From an uncultured Flavobacteriaceae bacterium (GTDB taxonomy: Bacteria; Bacteroidota; Bacteroidia; Flavobacteriales; Flavobacteriaceae): 64,000 bases of DNA. Positions 46,214-55,292 of this stretch are shown one piece after another (positions within the stretch are counted from its first letter, which is position 1; each line of letters opens with the position of its first letter). The position numbers and the translations under genes are program-made. The notes beneath the pieces are model-generated. The model made no database searches. It had not been told where the DNA came from and worked only from the letters and a program-made list of their open reading frames with translations. The stretch covers positions 246,852-310,851 of the forward strand of contig CALDYU010000003.1 in assembly GCA_937944485.1 (NCBI GenBank), written 5' to 3'.

Positions 46214-48118
46214 CTACTTGACTTCTTCGAAGTCTACGTCTTCAACGTTATCGCCTTCAGCCCCAGCATCTGCAGTTGCTTCTCCTTCAGGAGCTGCTCC
46301 ACCTTGCTGCGCTTCAGCCTGCGCTTTGTACATTTCTTCTGAAGCTACTTTCCAAGCCTCATTGATTTTATCTAAAGCAGGGGTAACTACAGCTATATCT
46401 TTCGTTTCATGCGCCTTTTTTAATTCTTCTAATGCTTCTTCAATAGGCTTTTTCTTATCATCAGAAAGCTTATCACCAAATTCTGTCAATTGTTTTTCCG
46501 TTTGGAAAATCATACTATCAGCTTCATTTAATTTATCTGCCATTTCTCTAGCAGCTTTATCAGCCTCTGCATTTGCTTCTGCATCTGCTTTCATTTTTTG
46601 AATTTCTTCTTCCGTCAATCCTGAAGATGCTTCAATACGAATGTCTTGCGTTTTATTCGTTGCCTTATCGGTAGCTGAAACTTTAATGATTCCGTTAGCA
46701 TCAATATCGAAAGTAACTTCAATCTGAGGTGTACCTCGTTGCGCTGGTGGAATTCCATCTAAATGAAAACGACCAATTGTTTTGTTATCCGCAGCCATTT
46801 GACGCTCTCCTTGCAATACGTGAATTTCAACAGAGGGTTGATTATCAGCAGCTGTAGAGAATATCTGCGATTTCTTAGTCGGAATGGTAGTATTCGCATC
46901 AATAAGTTTCGTAAATACATTCCCCATAGTCTCAATACCCAATGAAAGAGGTGTAACATCTAAGAGTAAGACATCTTTAACATCACCTGTTAAAACACCT
47001 CCCTGAATAGCAGCACCTACGGCTACAACTTCATCAGGGTTCACCCCTTTAGAAGGTGCCTTTCCGAAGAACTTTTCAACCGCTTCTTGCACTGCAGGAA
47101 TACGCGTCGAACCACCTACCAATATAATTTCATCAATATCACTTTTTGATAAACCAGCAGCTTTCAAAGCCGTTTGACAAGGTTCGATGGTTCTTTTAAC
47201 CAAATCAGCGATTAATTGCTCAAACTTGGCTCTTGTTAAAGAACGCACTAAGTGTTTTGGGCCTGATGCCGTAGCTGTAACATAAGGTAAATTGATTTCT
47301 GTTTGTGCTGAAGCAGACAACTCAATCTTTGCTTTCTCTGCAGCTTCACGCAAACGTTGCAAAGCCATAGCATCATCACGCAAATCAATACTTTCATCTT
47401 TCTTAAACTCTTCGGCCAACCAATCTATAATTTTCTGATCAACATCATCACCTCCTAAGTGAGTATCACCATCTGTAGCCAATACTTCAAAAACGCCATC
47501 ACCTAATTCTAGTATAGACACATCATGAGTACCACCTCCAAAATCAAAAACAACAATTTTCTGATCGGTATCTTTTTTGTCCATTCCGTAAGCTAAAGAC
47601 GCTGACGTTGGCTCATTAATAATACGTTCTACTGTTAAACCAGCAATTTCACCAGCTTCTTTGGTCGCTTGTCGCTGCGCATCATTAAAGTATGCAGGAA
47701 CCGTTATTACAGCTCTTGTCACATCTTGACCTAAATAATCTTCAGCGGTCTTCTTCATCTTTTGAAGAATCATAGCTGACAATTCTTGTGGCGTATATAA
47801 ACGACCGTCGATATCAACACGAGGTGTATCATTATCACCTTTAACTACTTTATAAGGTACACGATCGGCTTCTTTTTTAGATTCCGAAAATTTATTCCCC
47901 ATAAATCTTTTAATGGAATAAATGGTATTATGCGGATTTGTTACCGCCTGTCTTTTTGCAGGATCTCCTACTTTAATCTCACCACCTTCAACAAACGCGA
48001 TGACAGATGGTGTTGTTCGCTTACCTTCTGCATTAGGAATTACTACAGGCTCATTACCCTCCATTACAGAGACACATGAGTTGGTAGTACCTAAATCTAT
48101 TCCGATAATTTTACTCAT
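46214..48118 (-). CDS. dnaK: molecular chaperone DnaK (Hsp70)
   Basis: Hsp70 chaperone of 634 aa. ATPase domain: [57 protein letters not shown] and [16 protein letters not shown]. Substrate domain: [22 protein letters not shown] and [17 protein letters not shown] helical lid is followed by an Ala/Gly/Glu-rich tail ending EDVDFEEVK. One slight departure is GGGTHDVS in place of the common GGGTFDVS. dnaJ and grpE are not adjacent. It has its own terminator and a palindromic promoter region. Confidence 0.97.
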   Translation of the reverse strand: MSKIIGIDLGTTNSCVSVMEGNEPVVIPNAEGKRTTPSVIAFVEGGEIKVGDPAKRQAVTNPHNTIYSIKRFMGNKFSESKKEADRVPYKVVKGDNDTPRVDIDGRLYTPQELSAMILQKMKKTAEDYLGQDVTRAVITVPAYFNDAQRQATKEAGEIAGLTVERIINEPTSASLAYGMDKKDTDQKIVVFDFGGGTHDVSILELGDGVFEVLATDGDTHLGGDDVDQKIIDWLAEEFKKDESIDLRDDAMALQRLREAAEKAKIELSASAQTEINLPYVTATASGPKHLVRSLTRAKFEQLIADLVKRTIEPCQTALKAAGLSKSDIDEIILVGGSTRIPAVQEAVEKFFGKAPSKGVNPDEVVAVGAAIQGGVLTGDVKDVLLLDVTPLSLGIETMGNVFTKLIDANTTIPTKKSQIFSTAADNQPSVEIHVLQGERQMAADNKTIGRFHLDGIPPAQRGTPQIEVTFDIDANGIIKVSATDKATNKTQDIRIEASSGLTEEEIQKMKADAEANAEADKAAREMADKLNEADSMIFQTEKQLTEFGDKLSDDKKKPIEEALEELKKAHETKDIAVVTPALDKINEAWKVASEEMYKAQAEAQQGGAAPEGEATADAGAEGDNVEDVDFEEVK

Positions 48119-48170
48119 TCTATATGTATTAAAATATTAGTGCTTCTTTTTTAGAATCGCTAAGAGAATG

Positions 48171-48210
48171 ACAAACAATATGCCAAGCATGAAAAACTGA
48201 CAGGATGTCA
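48171..48210 (-). promoter_or_regulatory. dnaK promoter region with palindrome TGACA-N3-TGTCA
   Basis: Reading toward dnaK, TGACATCCTGTCA (48198-48210 reversed) is followed after about 12 bases by TTGGCATATTGTTTG (48171-48186 reversed), about 50 bases before the dnaK ATG. The second element resembles either a stretched TAnnTTTG -7 box or a -24/-12 GG/TTG layout. Both elements are seen directly; the sigma factor and any regulator are not known. Confidence 0.45.
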
Positions 48211-48284
48211 TTTATAAAGATATTTGAAGCTCAGATTGTCTAATTTTATTAATCATAACTTTAACCACAAAACTATAACGAGTA

Positions 48285-48710
48285 ATGAAAAACCTAAGTC
48301 TAACTAAAAATCCTGATGTAGGTCTTAAGTTTAAATCGTATCCCAAAACAGTACGACCTAAACTAAATTACCTACGGCAGTTAATTCTAGAAACCGCCAA
48401 GGAAAGTGCTATTGATACTCTTGAAGAAACTTTAAAATGGGGTGAACCTAGTTATTTGGCAAAAAAGGGAAGTACCATTCGCATCGATTGGAAAGCAAAA
48501 GCGCCTAATCAGTATGCTATGTATTTTAAATGCACCTCTAAATTAGTTCCGACTTTTAAAGTGATTTATGGCGATCTTTTCAAATATGAGAAGCATCGGG
48601 CAATTTTATTTGATCTTGAAGATGACCTGCCTGAAGAAGAATTAAAAGAATGTATTCGACTCGCATTGAATTATCATTCACTAAAACATTTGCCTTTATT
48701 GGGCAAGTAA
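48285..48710 (+). CDS. DUF1801 family protein
   Basis: Protein of 141 aa with the DUF1801 (YdhG-like) alpha-beta pattern: YPKTVRPKLNYLRQLILETAKESAIDTLEETLKWGEPSYLAKKGSTIRIDWKAKAPNQYAMYFKC, then YGDLFKYEKHRAILFDLEDDLPEEELKECIRLALNYH. Related proteins resemble frataxin/CyaY folds and have been linked to iron handling in Bacilli, but no role is proven here. It is divergent from dnaK, with 166 bases between the starts. Confidence 0.82.
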   Translation: MKNLSLTKNPDVGLKFKSYPKTVRPKLNYLRQLILETAKESAIDTLEETLKWGEPSYLAKKGSTIRIDWKAKAPNQYAMYFKCTSKLVPTFKVIYGDLFKYEKHRAILFDLEDDLPEEELKECIRLALNYHSLKHLPLLGK

Positions 48711-48761
48711 TGCTATCTTCGAGCGCATTGTAGTACTCTTTAAAAACAAATAAACCATCTT

Positions 48762-49682
48762 ATGAAGGCATTTAAAACCGCAACGTTCCGTTTAATTCTT
48801 TTCGCATTACTATATGGATGCGCGGAAGAAATTAAAACAACGCAAGTTGAGAGAATCCAAGAAAGGCTAAATTGGACAACCCTTGTTGATAAAGACCTTT
48901 CTCAATGGGACAACTATTTAAGTTTTAAACACCAATTGGGTTATGATGGCTCGGCACCGAAAGATTCTTTAGGTAATTTAATTGCACCTATTGGTTTGAA
49001 TAAAACGGGTTACGATGTTTTTACGACAATCGAAGAAAACGATCAAACCGTAATTAAAATAAGTGGCGAATACTATGGTTGTCTAATCAGCAAAGCCATA
49101 TATTCTAATTATCATTTTCAACTTAAATTTAAATGGGGTGATAAAAAATGGACGCCCCGAAAAGACTTATTGAAAGACTCCGGAATTTTATACCACTCCA
49201 TTGGTTCGCCTGGAGTAGAACATTGGCGCTCTTGGATGCTATCACAGGAATTTCAAATCATGGAAGGGCATACTGGTGATTTTTGGAAGCAAGCAACTTC
49301 TGCCATTGATATTCGCGCCTATACTCCTGAATTTATTATGAATCCGATGGCACATGAAAGCCAACCTTTTTTATCCGTAGGAGAAGGAGAAGAAAATGAA
49401 TTTTATTGTTTGCGAAGCACGAATAACGAAAACAAACATGGGGAATGGAATACCTTAGATTTAATTTGCTTTAATGGGAAAAGCCTTCATATCGTAAACG
49501 GAGAGGTGGTTATGATTCTTAAAAATTCCAGATATATTAATGAAGAAGGAGAAAGTGTTCCACTAATCAAAGGAAAAATTCAATTACAAAGTGAAGCAGC
49601 TGAAATTTTCTATAAGGATATTAAGATTAGAGACCTTGACCATTTATCTCAAGAATACGCTCGCTTTTTTGAAAGTGAATAA
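48762..49682 (+). CDS. DUF1080 (3-keto-disaccharide hydrolase-type) lipoprotein
   Basis: Lipoprotein of 306 aa; lipobox FALLYGC (Cys about residue 21). The concanavalin-like DUF1080 domain covers most of the rest: LSQWDNYLSFKH, GYDVFTTIEENDQTVIKISGEYYGCLISKAIYSNYHFQLKFKWG, DSGILYHSIGSPG, QEFQIMEGHTGDFWK, and the final IQLQSEAAEIFYKDIKIRDL. DUF1080 domains hydrolyse 3-keto-glucosides and occur on glycan-associated proteins. A second DUF1080 gene and a Gfo/Idh oxidoreductase follow on the same strand, supporting a shared sugar-modifying pathway. Confidence 0.85.
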   Translation: MKAFKTATFRLILFALLYGCAEEIKTTQVERIQERLNWTTLVDKDLSQWDNYLSFKHQLGYDGSAPKDSLGNLIAPIGLNKTGYDVFTTIEENDQTVIKISGEYYGCLISKAIYSNYHFQLKFKWGDKKWTPRKDLLKDSGILYHSIGSPGVEHWRSWMLSQEFQIMEGHTGDFWKQATSAIDIRAYTPEFIMNPMAHESQPFLSVGEGEENEFYCLRSTNNENKHGEWNTLDLICFNGKSLHIVNGEVVMILKNSRYINEEGESVPLIKGKIQLQSEAAEIFYKDIKIRDLDHLSQEYARFFESE

Positions 49683-49768
49683 ATTACATTTACGTCATAG
49701 CGTTTTTAACGTTGATGTTAATCAAATATGATTTTATACCTATATTTAAGTAAGCCAAAAGCTTCATT

Positions 49769-50515
49769 ATGAAACAAAGTTTAAAACTATTTCTTCTTAT
49801 TGCATTGTTAGCGGCATGTAAAACGGATAAAAAAATAACAAAGTCTGAAATACAAACAACTGCTAAAGTTGATACACAATGGCACTATCTTTTCGATGGC
49901 ACTAGTACAGATGGCTGGCGTGCCTATAACGGTGAAGATCTACCACCGCAATGGGTCGTTGCTGATGGAGAGCTTACATTTGATACGGAGAAACGTACAG
50001 AAGCTGAACGTAAAGGTGGAAAAGACATTATTTATGCAGCTGAAGAATTCGACAATTTTGAACTGTATTGGGAATGGAAGCTTCCTGAAGGAGGCAATAG
50101 CGGAATGCTTTATCATTTAAAAGAAGGCCCTTGGGGGCCACCAGAGGTTTCACCAGAATACCAAATGCTTGACGATTTAAAGTGGGAAGAAATCAATAAT
50201 GCCACGCTTGAACCCTGGCAAAAAACTGGTGCAGACTATGCCATGTACAGTCCTGATGTGAGTCAAAAAATTGTCAAACCCGCATTAGAATGGAATACCT
50301 CACGAATTATTTTCACCCCTGAAAAAGTAGAGCATTGGCTCAACGGAAAGAAACTATTAGAATTTGTACCATGGTCTACAGATTGGGAGCAGCGGAAAGA
50401 ATCAGGTAAATGGAAAAATTTCAAAAAATATGGTACTTTTAAGTCGGGCTACATCGCCATACAAGATCACGATAGCCCCTTATGGTTTCGAAACATAAAA
50501 ATTAGAAAGTTATAA
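49769..50515 (+). CDS. DUF1080 (3-keto-disaccharide hydrolase-type) lipoprotein
   Basis: Lipoprotein of 248 aa; lipobox LIALLAAC (Cys about residue 17). The DUF1080 domain is complete: YLFDGTSTDGWRAYNGEDLPPQWVVADGELTF, GKDIIYAAEEFDNFELYWEWKLPEGGNSGMLYHLKE, SPEYQMLDD, and SGYIAIQDHDSPLWFRNIKIRKL. It is closer to the classical DUF1080 pattern than the gene before it and probably acts on a 3-keto sugar released or made by the oxidoreductase encoded nine bases downstream. Confidence 0.9.
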   Translation: MKQSLKLFLLIALLAACKTDKKITKSEIQTTAKVDTQWHYLFDGTSTDGWRAYNGEDLPPQWVVADGELTFDTEKRTEAERKGGKDIIYAAEEFDNFELYWEWKLPEGGNSGMLYHLKEGPWGPPEVSPEYQMLDDLKWEEINNATLEPWQKTGADYAMYSPDVSQKIVKPALEWNTSRIIFTPEKVEHWLNGKKLLEFVPWSTDWEQRKESGKWKNFKKYGTFKSGYIAIQDHDSPLWFRNIKIRKL

Positions 50516-50524
50516 CCAAAGTGT

Positions 50525-51865
50525 ATGTCCATGAATAAAAGAGAATTTTTAAAAAAAACGGCTGCCGCTTCATCTATTGCAATGCTTCCGAATGCCACTT
50601 GGGCATTTACAAAAAAAAGCAAACGCTTGCGTACAGCACATATTGGTGTGGGCAATATGGGTGGTGAAGATTTAGCTGCAATTTCGTCACATGCCTCAGT
50701 TGATGTCGTGGCACTTTGTGATGTTGATGCCAATAACTTGGCTGCAGCGCTTAAATTACATCCGAAGGCAAAAACATTTTCTGATTATCGTGTGATGCTC
50801 AAAGAAATGCATAAAAAAATTGATGCTGTAGTGGTATCTACACCTGATCATACGCACGCACCAGCTTCAATGATGGCTATGCAGATGGACAAACCTGTAT
50901 ATTGTCAAAAACCCCTTACTCATCACGTTACAGAGGCAAGAGCTATGCGCAAATTGGCGGAAGAAAAGGGACTGGTCACCCAAATGGGAATTCAGGTGCA
51001 TTCTTTCTACGATTATAAATTAGCCACGCAGCTTATTCAATCAGGCATTATAGGCAAAGTCAGTGTTGTTCGCGCTTGGTCTCCTAAAAATTGGGGTTAT
51101 GATGGTGCGCCACCTGAAGGAAGTGATCCGGTACCTGAAAATTTAGACTGGAACCTCTGGTTAGGTACATCAGCAGAAAGGCCCTATAAAGACGGTGTAT
51201 ATCACCCTGGTAATTGGCGAAAATTAGTAGACTATGGTTGTGGTACTTTAGGCGATATGGGAGTTCATATTTTCGATACGCCATACAATGCTTTGCAATT
51301 AGATGTTCCAACTACAATTACTACCAATTGCAGAAAGCCCAATGGTTTTGGTTATCCAGAACAAAATATGGTTACCTATCAATTCCCTGGTACTAAATAC
51401 ACCACCGACACTTTAAAATGGGTTTGGTATGATGGCGTTGATGCTGATAAGCAACGTGAAGATTTAATGTTACCGGGAGGTGAAAAGCTACATGACCAAG
51501 GAGCCATGTTTATTGGCGAAAAAGGACGATTTTACCTACCGCACTTTCAAAAATTACCACAATTGATCATTGATGGAGAATTTGTAGATATAAGTAAAGA
51601 AATTGCAGCACAAAATTTAGGAGCACCTGTTCGTGATTATGGTTCTGAGAGTCCTAAACATTACCATCAATTCGTTGATGCTTGCATGGGTAAAGATCAG
51701 GTTTCCGCTCCTTTTTCTTATGCTTCTCGTTTAACTGAAACCATTTTATTAGGTACCATTGCAGGTCGTTTTCCGAATCAAACCTTGCATTGGGATAATG
51801 AGAAAGCTCGATTTGTTGAAGAAGAAGCGAATCAATATTTAGACGCGCCCTATCGCAAATTTTAA
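50525..51865 (+). CDS. Tat-exported Gfo/Idh/MocA family oxidoreductase
   Basis: Sugar oxidoreductase of 446 aa exported folded with its cofactor. The N-terminus KREFLKKTAAASSIAMLPNATWAF is a Tat-like signal, although it shows KREF rather than a twin Arg, as is common in Bacteroidota. The Rossmann start HIGVGNMGGEDL, the VSTPDHTHA stretch and YCQKPLTHH (KP motif) are seen. The C-terminal domain has YGCGTLGDMGVHIFDTPY, the catalytic DxGxH pattern. With two DUF1080 hydrolases upstream it likely performs or reverses 3-keto formation on sugars in the periplasm. Confidence 0.9.
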   Translation: MSMNKREFLKKTAAASSIAMLPNATWAFTKKSKRLRTAHIGVGNMGGEDLAAISSHASVDVVALCDVDANNLAAALKLHPKAKTFSDYRVMLKEMHKKIDAVVVSTPDHTHAPASMMAMQMDKPVYCQKPLTHHVTEARAMRKLAEEKGLVTQMGIQVHSFYDYKLATQLIQSGIIGKVSVVRAWSPKNWGYDGAPPEGSDPVPENLDWNLWLGTSAERPYKDGVYHPGNWRKLVDYGCGTLGDMGVHIFDTPYNALQLDVPTTITTNCRKPNGFGYPEQNMVTYQFPGTKYTTDTLKWVWYDGVDADKQREDLMLPGGEKLHDQGAMFIGEKGRFYLPHFQKLPQLIIDGEFVDISKEIAAQNLGAPVRDYGSESPKHYHQFVDACMGKDQVSAPFSYASRLTETILLGTIAGRFPNQTLHWDNEKARFVEEEANQYLDAPYRKF

Positions 51866-51883
51866 GAATGTAAAACACCATAC

Positions 51884-51911
51884 TAAAAGCGCTCTTTTCA
51901 GGGTGCTTTTA
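51884..51911. terminator. probable intrinsic terminator
   Basis: Stem TAAAAGCGCTC/GGGTGCTTTTA with two G-T pairs and a 6-base loop, followed by T-rich sequence, between the convergent oxidoreductase and SnoaL-like genes. Confidence 0.7.
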
Positions 51912-52367
51912 TTTTTCACAGCCTTTTTTTCTCCGGGTATCAATAAGATAAATAATTTTCCATGTTCCTTCTTGTTTCACCAATTGAAAAGAATTCACAC
52001 CACAATGACTAAAGGTATCATTCACATGAAATTCATAGGCCGTCCACGCGTTAGCCATGGGGCCATCAACTTGAATGCTATATGACTTTATAGTTTCTTT
52101 GAATTTCATGGTTTTAGGTATACTGACGATGCCTTTAATGAATTTTGAAAAATCTTCAGTACGCACCACATTGTTTCCAAGCGAATCTTTTGCTATCGTT
52201 TGCAGTATAACACCGCTCGCTATTGTTTCTTCTATGGCCGCAGCATCTTGTTGGTGAAAGCCATCAAAAAAAGCTTCAATGGTTTTTTGCACTGCTTGTT
52301 GCTCCCCTTCTTGAGCTATGCCGGTTGCGGATAAAAGCATTAGCCCAATGCATACAAGTTTTTTCAT
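51909..52367 (-). CDS. secreted SnoaL/NTF2-like protein
   Basis: Exported NTF2-like cone-fold protein of 152 aa. Signal peptide (1-18, LLSATGIAQ), then QQAVQKTIEAFFDGFHQQDAAAIEETIASGVILQTIAKD and GPMANAWTAYEFHVNDTFSHCGVNSFQLVKQEGTWKIIYLIDTRRKKGC, the family's helix-hairpin and closing sheet. Members include ketosteroid-isomerase-like enzymes and plain binding proteins; none of the catalytic residues can be assigned with confidence. Confidence 0.8.
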   Translation of the reverse strand: MKKLVCIGLMLLSATGIAQEGEQQAVQKTIEAFFDGFHQQDAAAIEETIASGVILQTIAKDSLGNNVVRTEDFSKFIKGIVSIPKTMKFKETIKSYSIQVDGPMANAWTAYEFHVNDTFSHCGVNSFQLVKQEGTWKIIYLIDTRRKKGCEK

Positions 52368-52487
52368 TTGTGATGGTGTTTCCTCAAAAATAATCGAAAT
52401 ATCTGGTATTCACGAAATGAGGGAATCGTACAATCCCTTTTTCTTGAGAAATCTCCTTATTTTTATAGCACCAAAAACAATTTAAAA

Positions 52488-53306
52488 ATGTCGACTGCCA
52501 AAAAGGAATACAAAAGAGTCACTGTCAAATCTCTTGTAGATATGAAAAAGAATGGAGAAAAAATCTCTATGCTTACTGCCTATGATTATTCTATGGCGAA
52601 AATAGTTGACGCTGCCAATGTAGATGTTATTCTAGTGGGCGATTCGGCAAGTAATGTTATGGCGGGTCATGAAACCACGCTACCCATTACCCTAGACCAA
52701 ATGATTTATCACGCCTCCTCGGTAATTCGGGCTATTGACAGAGCTTTGGTAGTCGTTGATTTGCCTTTTGGCAGTTACCAAAGTGACTCTAAAGAAGCCT
52801 TGCGTTCGGCAATTCGAATTATGAAAGAAAGTGGCGCACATGCTATAAAAGTGGAAGGTGGCGCTGAAATCAAAGAATCTGTAAAAAGAATTCTGGGAGC
52901 CGGTATTCCGGTAATGGGTCATCTAGGACTCACCCCGCAGTCTATTTATAAGTTCGGCACCTATACCGTTAGGGCCAAAGAAGAGGAAGAAGCAACGCAA
53001 TTGCTACAAGATGCTAAGCTGCTAGAGAAGTGGGGTTGTTTTGGAGTCGTTTTAGAAAAAATTCCAGCGCAATTAACCAAAACAGTCTCCGAAAGTCTTT
53101 CGATACCTACGATTGGCATTGGTGGCGGAAAATATGCTGACGGACAAGTATTGGTAATTCATGATTTACTGGGTATGACCCATGAGTTCAATCCACGGTT
53201 TTTGAGACGTTATATGAATTTGTATGAAGATATGAGCAAAGCCATTGGCCAGTATGTCGCTGATGTGAAAAGCAGAGATTTTCCGAATAATGAGGAACAG
53301 TATTAA
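52488..53306 (+). CDS. panB: 3-methyl-2-oxobutanoate hydroxymethyltransferase
   Basis: First committed enzyme of pantothenate/CoA synthesis, adding a hydroxymethyl group from methylene-THF to 3-methyl-2-oxobutanoate. At 272 aa it has normal length. Motifs: [46 protein letters not shown] (metal and substrate residues), [31 protein letters not shown] and [22 protein letters not shown]. The other pan genes are not adjacent. The stop codon is followed at once by the heptamer repeat. Confidence 0.96.
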   Translation: MSTAKKEYKRVTVKSLVDMKKNGEKISMLTAYDYSMAKIVDAANVDVILVGDSASNVMAGHETTLPITLDQMIYHASSVIRAIDRALVVVDLPFGSYQSDSKEALRSAIRIMKESGAHAIKVEGGAEIKESVKRILGAGIPVMGHLGLTPQSIYKFGTYTVRAKEEEEATQLLQDAKLLEKWGCFGVVLEKIPAQLTKTVSESLSIPTIGIGGGKYADGQVLVIHDLLGMTHEFNPRFLRRYMNLYEDMSKAIGQYVADVKSRDFPNNEEQY

Positions 53307-53396
53307 GTTAGGAGTTAGGAGTTAGGAGTTAGGAGTTAGGAGTTAGGAGTTAGGAGTTAGGAGTTAGGAGTTAGGAGTTAGGAGTTAGGAGTTAGG
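53306..53396 (+). repeat. tandem heptamer repeat, 13 perfect copies of AGTTAGG
   Basis: Thirteen uninterrupted, identical 7-base units fill the whole spacer between the panB stop (whose last A begins the first unit) and a point 11 bases before the lspA ATG. Because 7 is not a multiple of 3, TAG appears in all three forward frames. Each unit has a GG pair and a TTAGGAG stretch resembling a ribosome-binding site. Confidence 0.98.
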
Positions 53397-53407
53397 AAGA
53401 TAAAAAA

Positions 53408-53893
53408 ATGATAAAAAAAATTGCCATAATTGCGCTGGTTCTTGTAAACATTGGTTGCGACCAGATATCAAAAAATGTGGTGCGCAAACATATTTCGTAT
53501 CAAGAGACCGTTGAACTTATAGGAACACATTTTATTTTAACGAAGGTTGAAAATTCTGGTGCCATGCTCGGCTTTGGTTCCAATTTACCTCCCGTTTTAA
53601 AATTAATCTTATTACAAATCCTGCCGGTCGTGATATTGCTTGTTCTTCTTTTTCGAATTCTGAAGAAAACGAACATGAACAAATGGTTAGTTTTCGCTTT
53701 TGCCTGTGTCATCGGTGGGGGTATTGGTAATTTAATTGATCGTATTGCACACGGTGAGGTTACTGATTTCTTTTACATTGATTTAGGAGGCTTTGCGAAA
53801 ACAGGTATTTTCAATATGGCCGATGTTTCAGTGACCTTGGGCGTACTTATAATTCTTTTTCTAAGTTTACGCTATCGAAAATTAGAAATGTAG
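53408..53893 (+). CDS. lspA: lipoprotein signal peptidase (signal peptidase II)
   Basis: Inner-membrane aspartyl peptidase of 161 aa that cleaves prolipoprotein signals, with four membrane helices. Conserved boxes: GCDQISKNVVRKH, VENSGAMLGFGS, GGGIGNLIDRIAHGEVTDFFYID (first catalytic Asp) and IFNMADVSVTLGV (second catalytic Asp). It overlaps the next gene by one base and lies just downstream of the heptamer repeat, which could affect its expression. Confidence 0.95.
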   Translation: MIKKIAIIALVLVNIGCDQISKNVVRKHISYQETVELIGTHFILTKVENSGAMLGFGSNLPPVLKLILLQILPVVILLVLLFRILKKTNMNKWLVFAFACVIGGGIGNLIDRIAHGEVTDFFYIDLGGFAKTGIFNMADVSVTLGVLIILFLSLRYRKLEM

Positions 53894-54591
53894 TGGTCAA
53901 TAAAATCCATTCTACCGCAAAAAACCTTCAAATAATTTACGAAGACAACCACCTGATTGCGATCAATAAGCGCCCCGGAGATATTGTACAGGGGGATAAA
54001 ACGGGAGATTTGCCGCTCAGTGATATTGTCAAACAATATCTTAAAGAAAAGTACAACAAACCGGGTAATGTGTATTTGGGTGTTGCCCACCGCTTAGATC
54101 GCCCAACATCAGGTATTGTCGTTTTCGCCAAAACATCAAAGGCCTTGCCCCGATTGAATAAATTGTTTGCCGAAAAAGCAGCAAAAAAAACCTATTGGGC
54201 GGTAGTCAAGAAGATGCCTGAAAAAGAGCAAGATACCTTGACTCATTATATGAAGCGTAACCCCAAACAGAATAAATCATACGCAAACAAAAAAGAAGTC
54301 CCCGATAGTAAAAAGGCCATACTTGACTACCGCATAATTAAAAAGTTAGATGCGTATTACCTCTTAGAGATTGATTTAAAAACGGGGCGTCATCATCAAA
54401 TTCGTTCGCAATTGGCTGCTATTGGCACTCCTATAAAAGGAGATTTAAAATACGGATTCGATCGAAGTAATAAAGACGGTAGTATTCATTTGCATGCTAG
54501 AAGGCTCTCTTTCATACACCCTGTAAAGAAAGAAATGCTAAAATTCGTCGCTCCCCCACCCCCCGATGTAGTTTGGAACGCTTGTTGCTAA
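53893..54591 (+). CDS. RluA family pseudouridine synthase
   Basis: RNA pseudouridine synthase of 232 aa of the RluA/RluD family without an S4 domain. The catalytic Asp is in AHRLDRPTSGIVVFAKTSKA. Other landmarks are LQIIYEDNHLIAINKRPGDIVQGD, DLKTGRHHQIRSQLAAIGTPIKGDLKYG and HARRLSFIHPV. The start is GTG at 53893, overlapping the last base of the lspA stop. It is probably an rRNA-modifying enzyme; the exact site is unknown. Confidence 0.9.
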   Translation: MVNKIHSTAKNLQIIYEDNHLIAINKRPGDIVQGDKTGDLPLSDIVKQYLKEKYNKPGNVYLGVAHRLDRPTSGIVVFAKTSKALPRLNKLFAEKAAKKTYWAVVKKMPEKEQDTLTHYMKRNPKQNKSYANKKEVPDSKKAILDYRIIKKLDAYYLLEIDLKTGRHHQIRSQLAAIGTPIKGDLKYGFDRSNKDGSIHLHARRLSFIHPVKKEMLKFVAPPPPDVVWNACC

Positions 54592-54625
54592 TTTCGTTAT
54601 ATTTAGAAACACTAAACACAATACC

Positions 54626-55177
54626 ATGATTAAAAGAACACTTTTTATGCTCGCCCTTCTGCTTACTTTTTCTTGCGGAAGTTATAATTCTATTGACTCT
54701 TTTTACGAAGCGCACAAAAATGACGACCAAGTAACAGCGGTTCGTGTGCCTCGATTTATGCTCTCCATGATAGGTAACATCTCACCAGAAATGAAATCAT
54801 TGATTGGCAGCACCAAAGATCTACGCTATATGCAGTTTCCGAGTGCTACGCCTGCACGTACTGATTTTTTGAATAAGCAAATGAGTACTATAACGGGTAG
54901 CTCGTTTATTGAAGTATATCGCAAGAACGACAACAAAAAGAGAAATGTGGTTTCTATTCGTGAAAAGCGTGACGCTGTTAAAGAAATTTTGATTTACAAT
55001 AACAATACCACGCGCGGTTCTTTCTTGTACTTCAATGGTAATTTCGACCCTGTAAAGGTGCGAGAAATGGCTAAAAATGAAGATTTTCAAAAACTGGGCG
55101 ACGGACTCATCAATCAATTTAATATGGGAAGCAGTACCCCAGGGATTAACCAAGAGGAAAAGAAAACTGGAAATTAA
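54626..55177 (+). CDS. DUF4252 family lipoprotein
   Basis: Lipoprotein of 183 aa; lipobox LLLTFSC (Cys about residue 17). The DUF4252 pattern is seen in IDSFYEAHKNDDQVTAVRVPRFMLSMIGN, STKDLRYMQFPSATPARTDFLNKQMSTI, YRKNDNKKRNVVSIREKRDAVKEILIYNNN and FLYFNGNFDPVKVREMA. The function is unknown. This is the last conserved gene before the cassette-like array. Confidence 0.87.
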   Translation: MIKRTLFMLALLLTFSCGSYNSIDSFYEAHKNDDQVTAVRVPRFMLSMIGNISPEMKSLIGSTKDLRYMQFPSATPARTDFLNKQMSTITGSSFIEVYRKNDNKKRNVVSIREKRDAVKEILIYNNNTTRGSFLYFNGNFDPVKVREMAKNEDFQKLGDGLINQFNMGSSTPGINQEEKKTGN

Positions 55178-55200
55178 TTTTAAGATTTTTTTTAAAAGAA

Positions 55201-55226
55201 CAATAAACACACCAGTGTGTTTATTG
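55201..55226. terminator. AT-rich palindrome at the left edge of the cassette-like array
   Basis: CAATAAACACAC/GTGTGTTTATTG around a central CA is a perfect inverted repeat, ending four bases before the first array junction at 55231. It may be the terminator of the DUF4252 gene (no long T-run follows) or part of a primary attachment site. Confidence 0.4.
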
Positions 55227-55230
55227 TATT

Positions 55231-55240
55231 GTTGTAAGCA
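55231..55240 (+). other. left junction of cassette A (GTTGTAAGCA)
   Basis: GTTGTAAGCA is the exact reverse complement of TGCTTACAAC at 56176-56185, the start of the site behind the same gene. The match continues with one mismatch for three more bases. Confidence 0.65.
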
Positions 55241-55292
55241 ATTAAACCAAACCAGATAAAAAGAGTCTAAGCTGAAAATAAATTAATAAAAT

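Noticed and set aside
46128..46601. Ser/Ala-rich open frame opposite the end of dnaK
   Set aside because: It is the mirror of the Ala/Glu-rich dnaK tail; the dnaK protein is unmistakable.
53306..53396. Heptamer array as a CRISPR
   Set aside because: There are no spacers; the seven-base units are contiguous.
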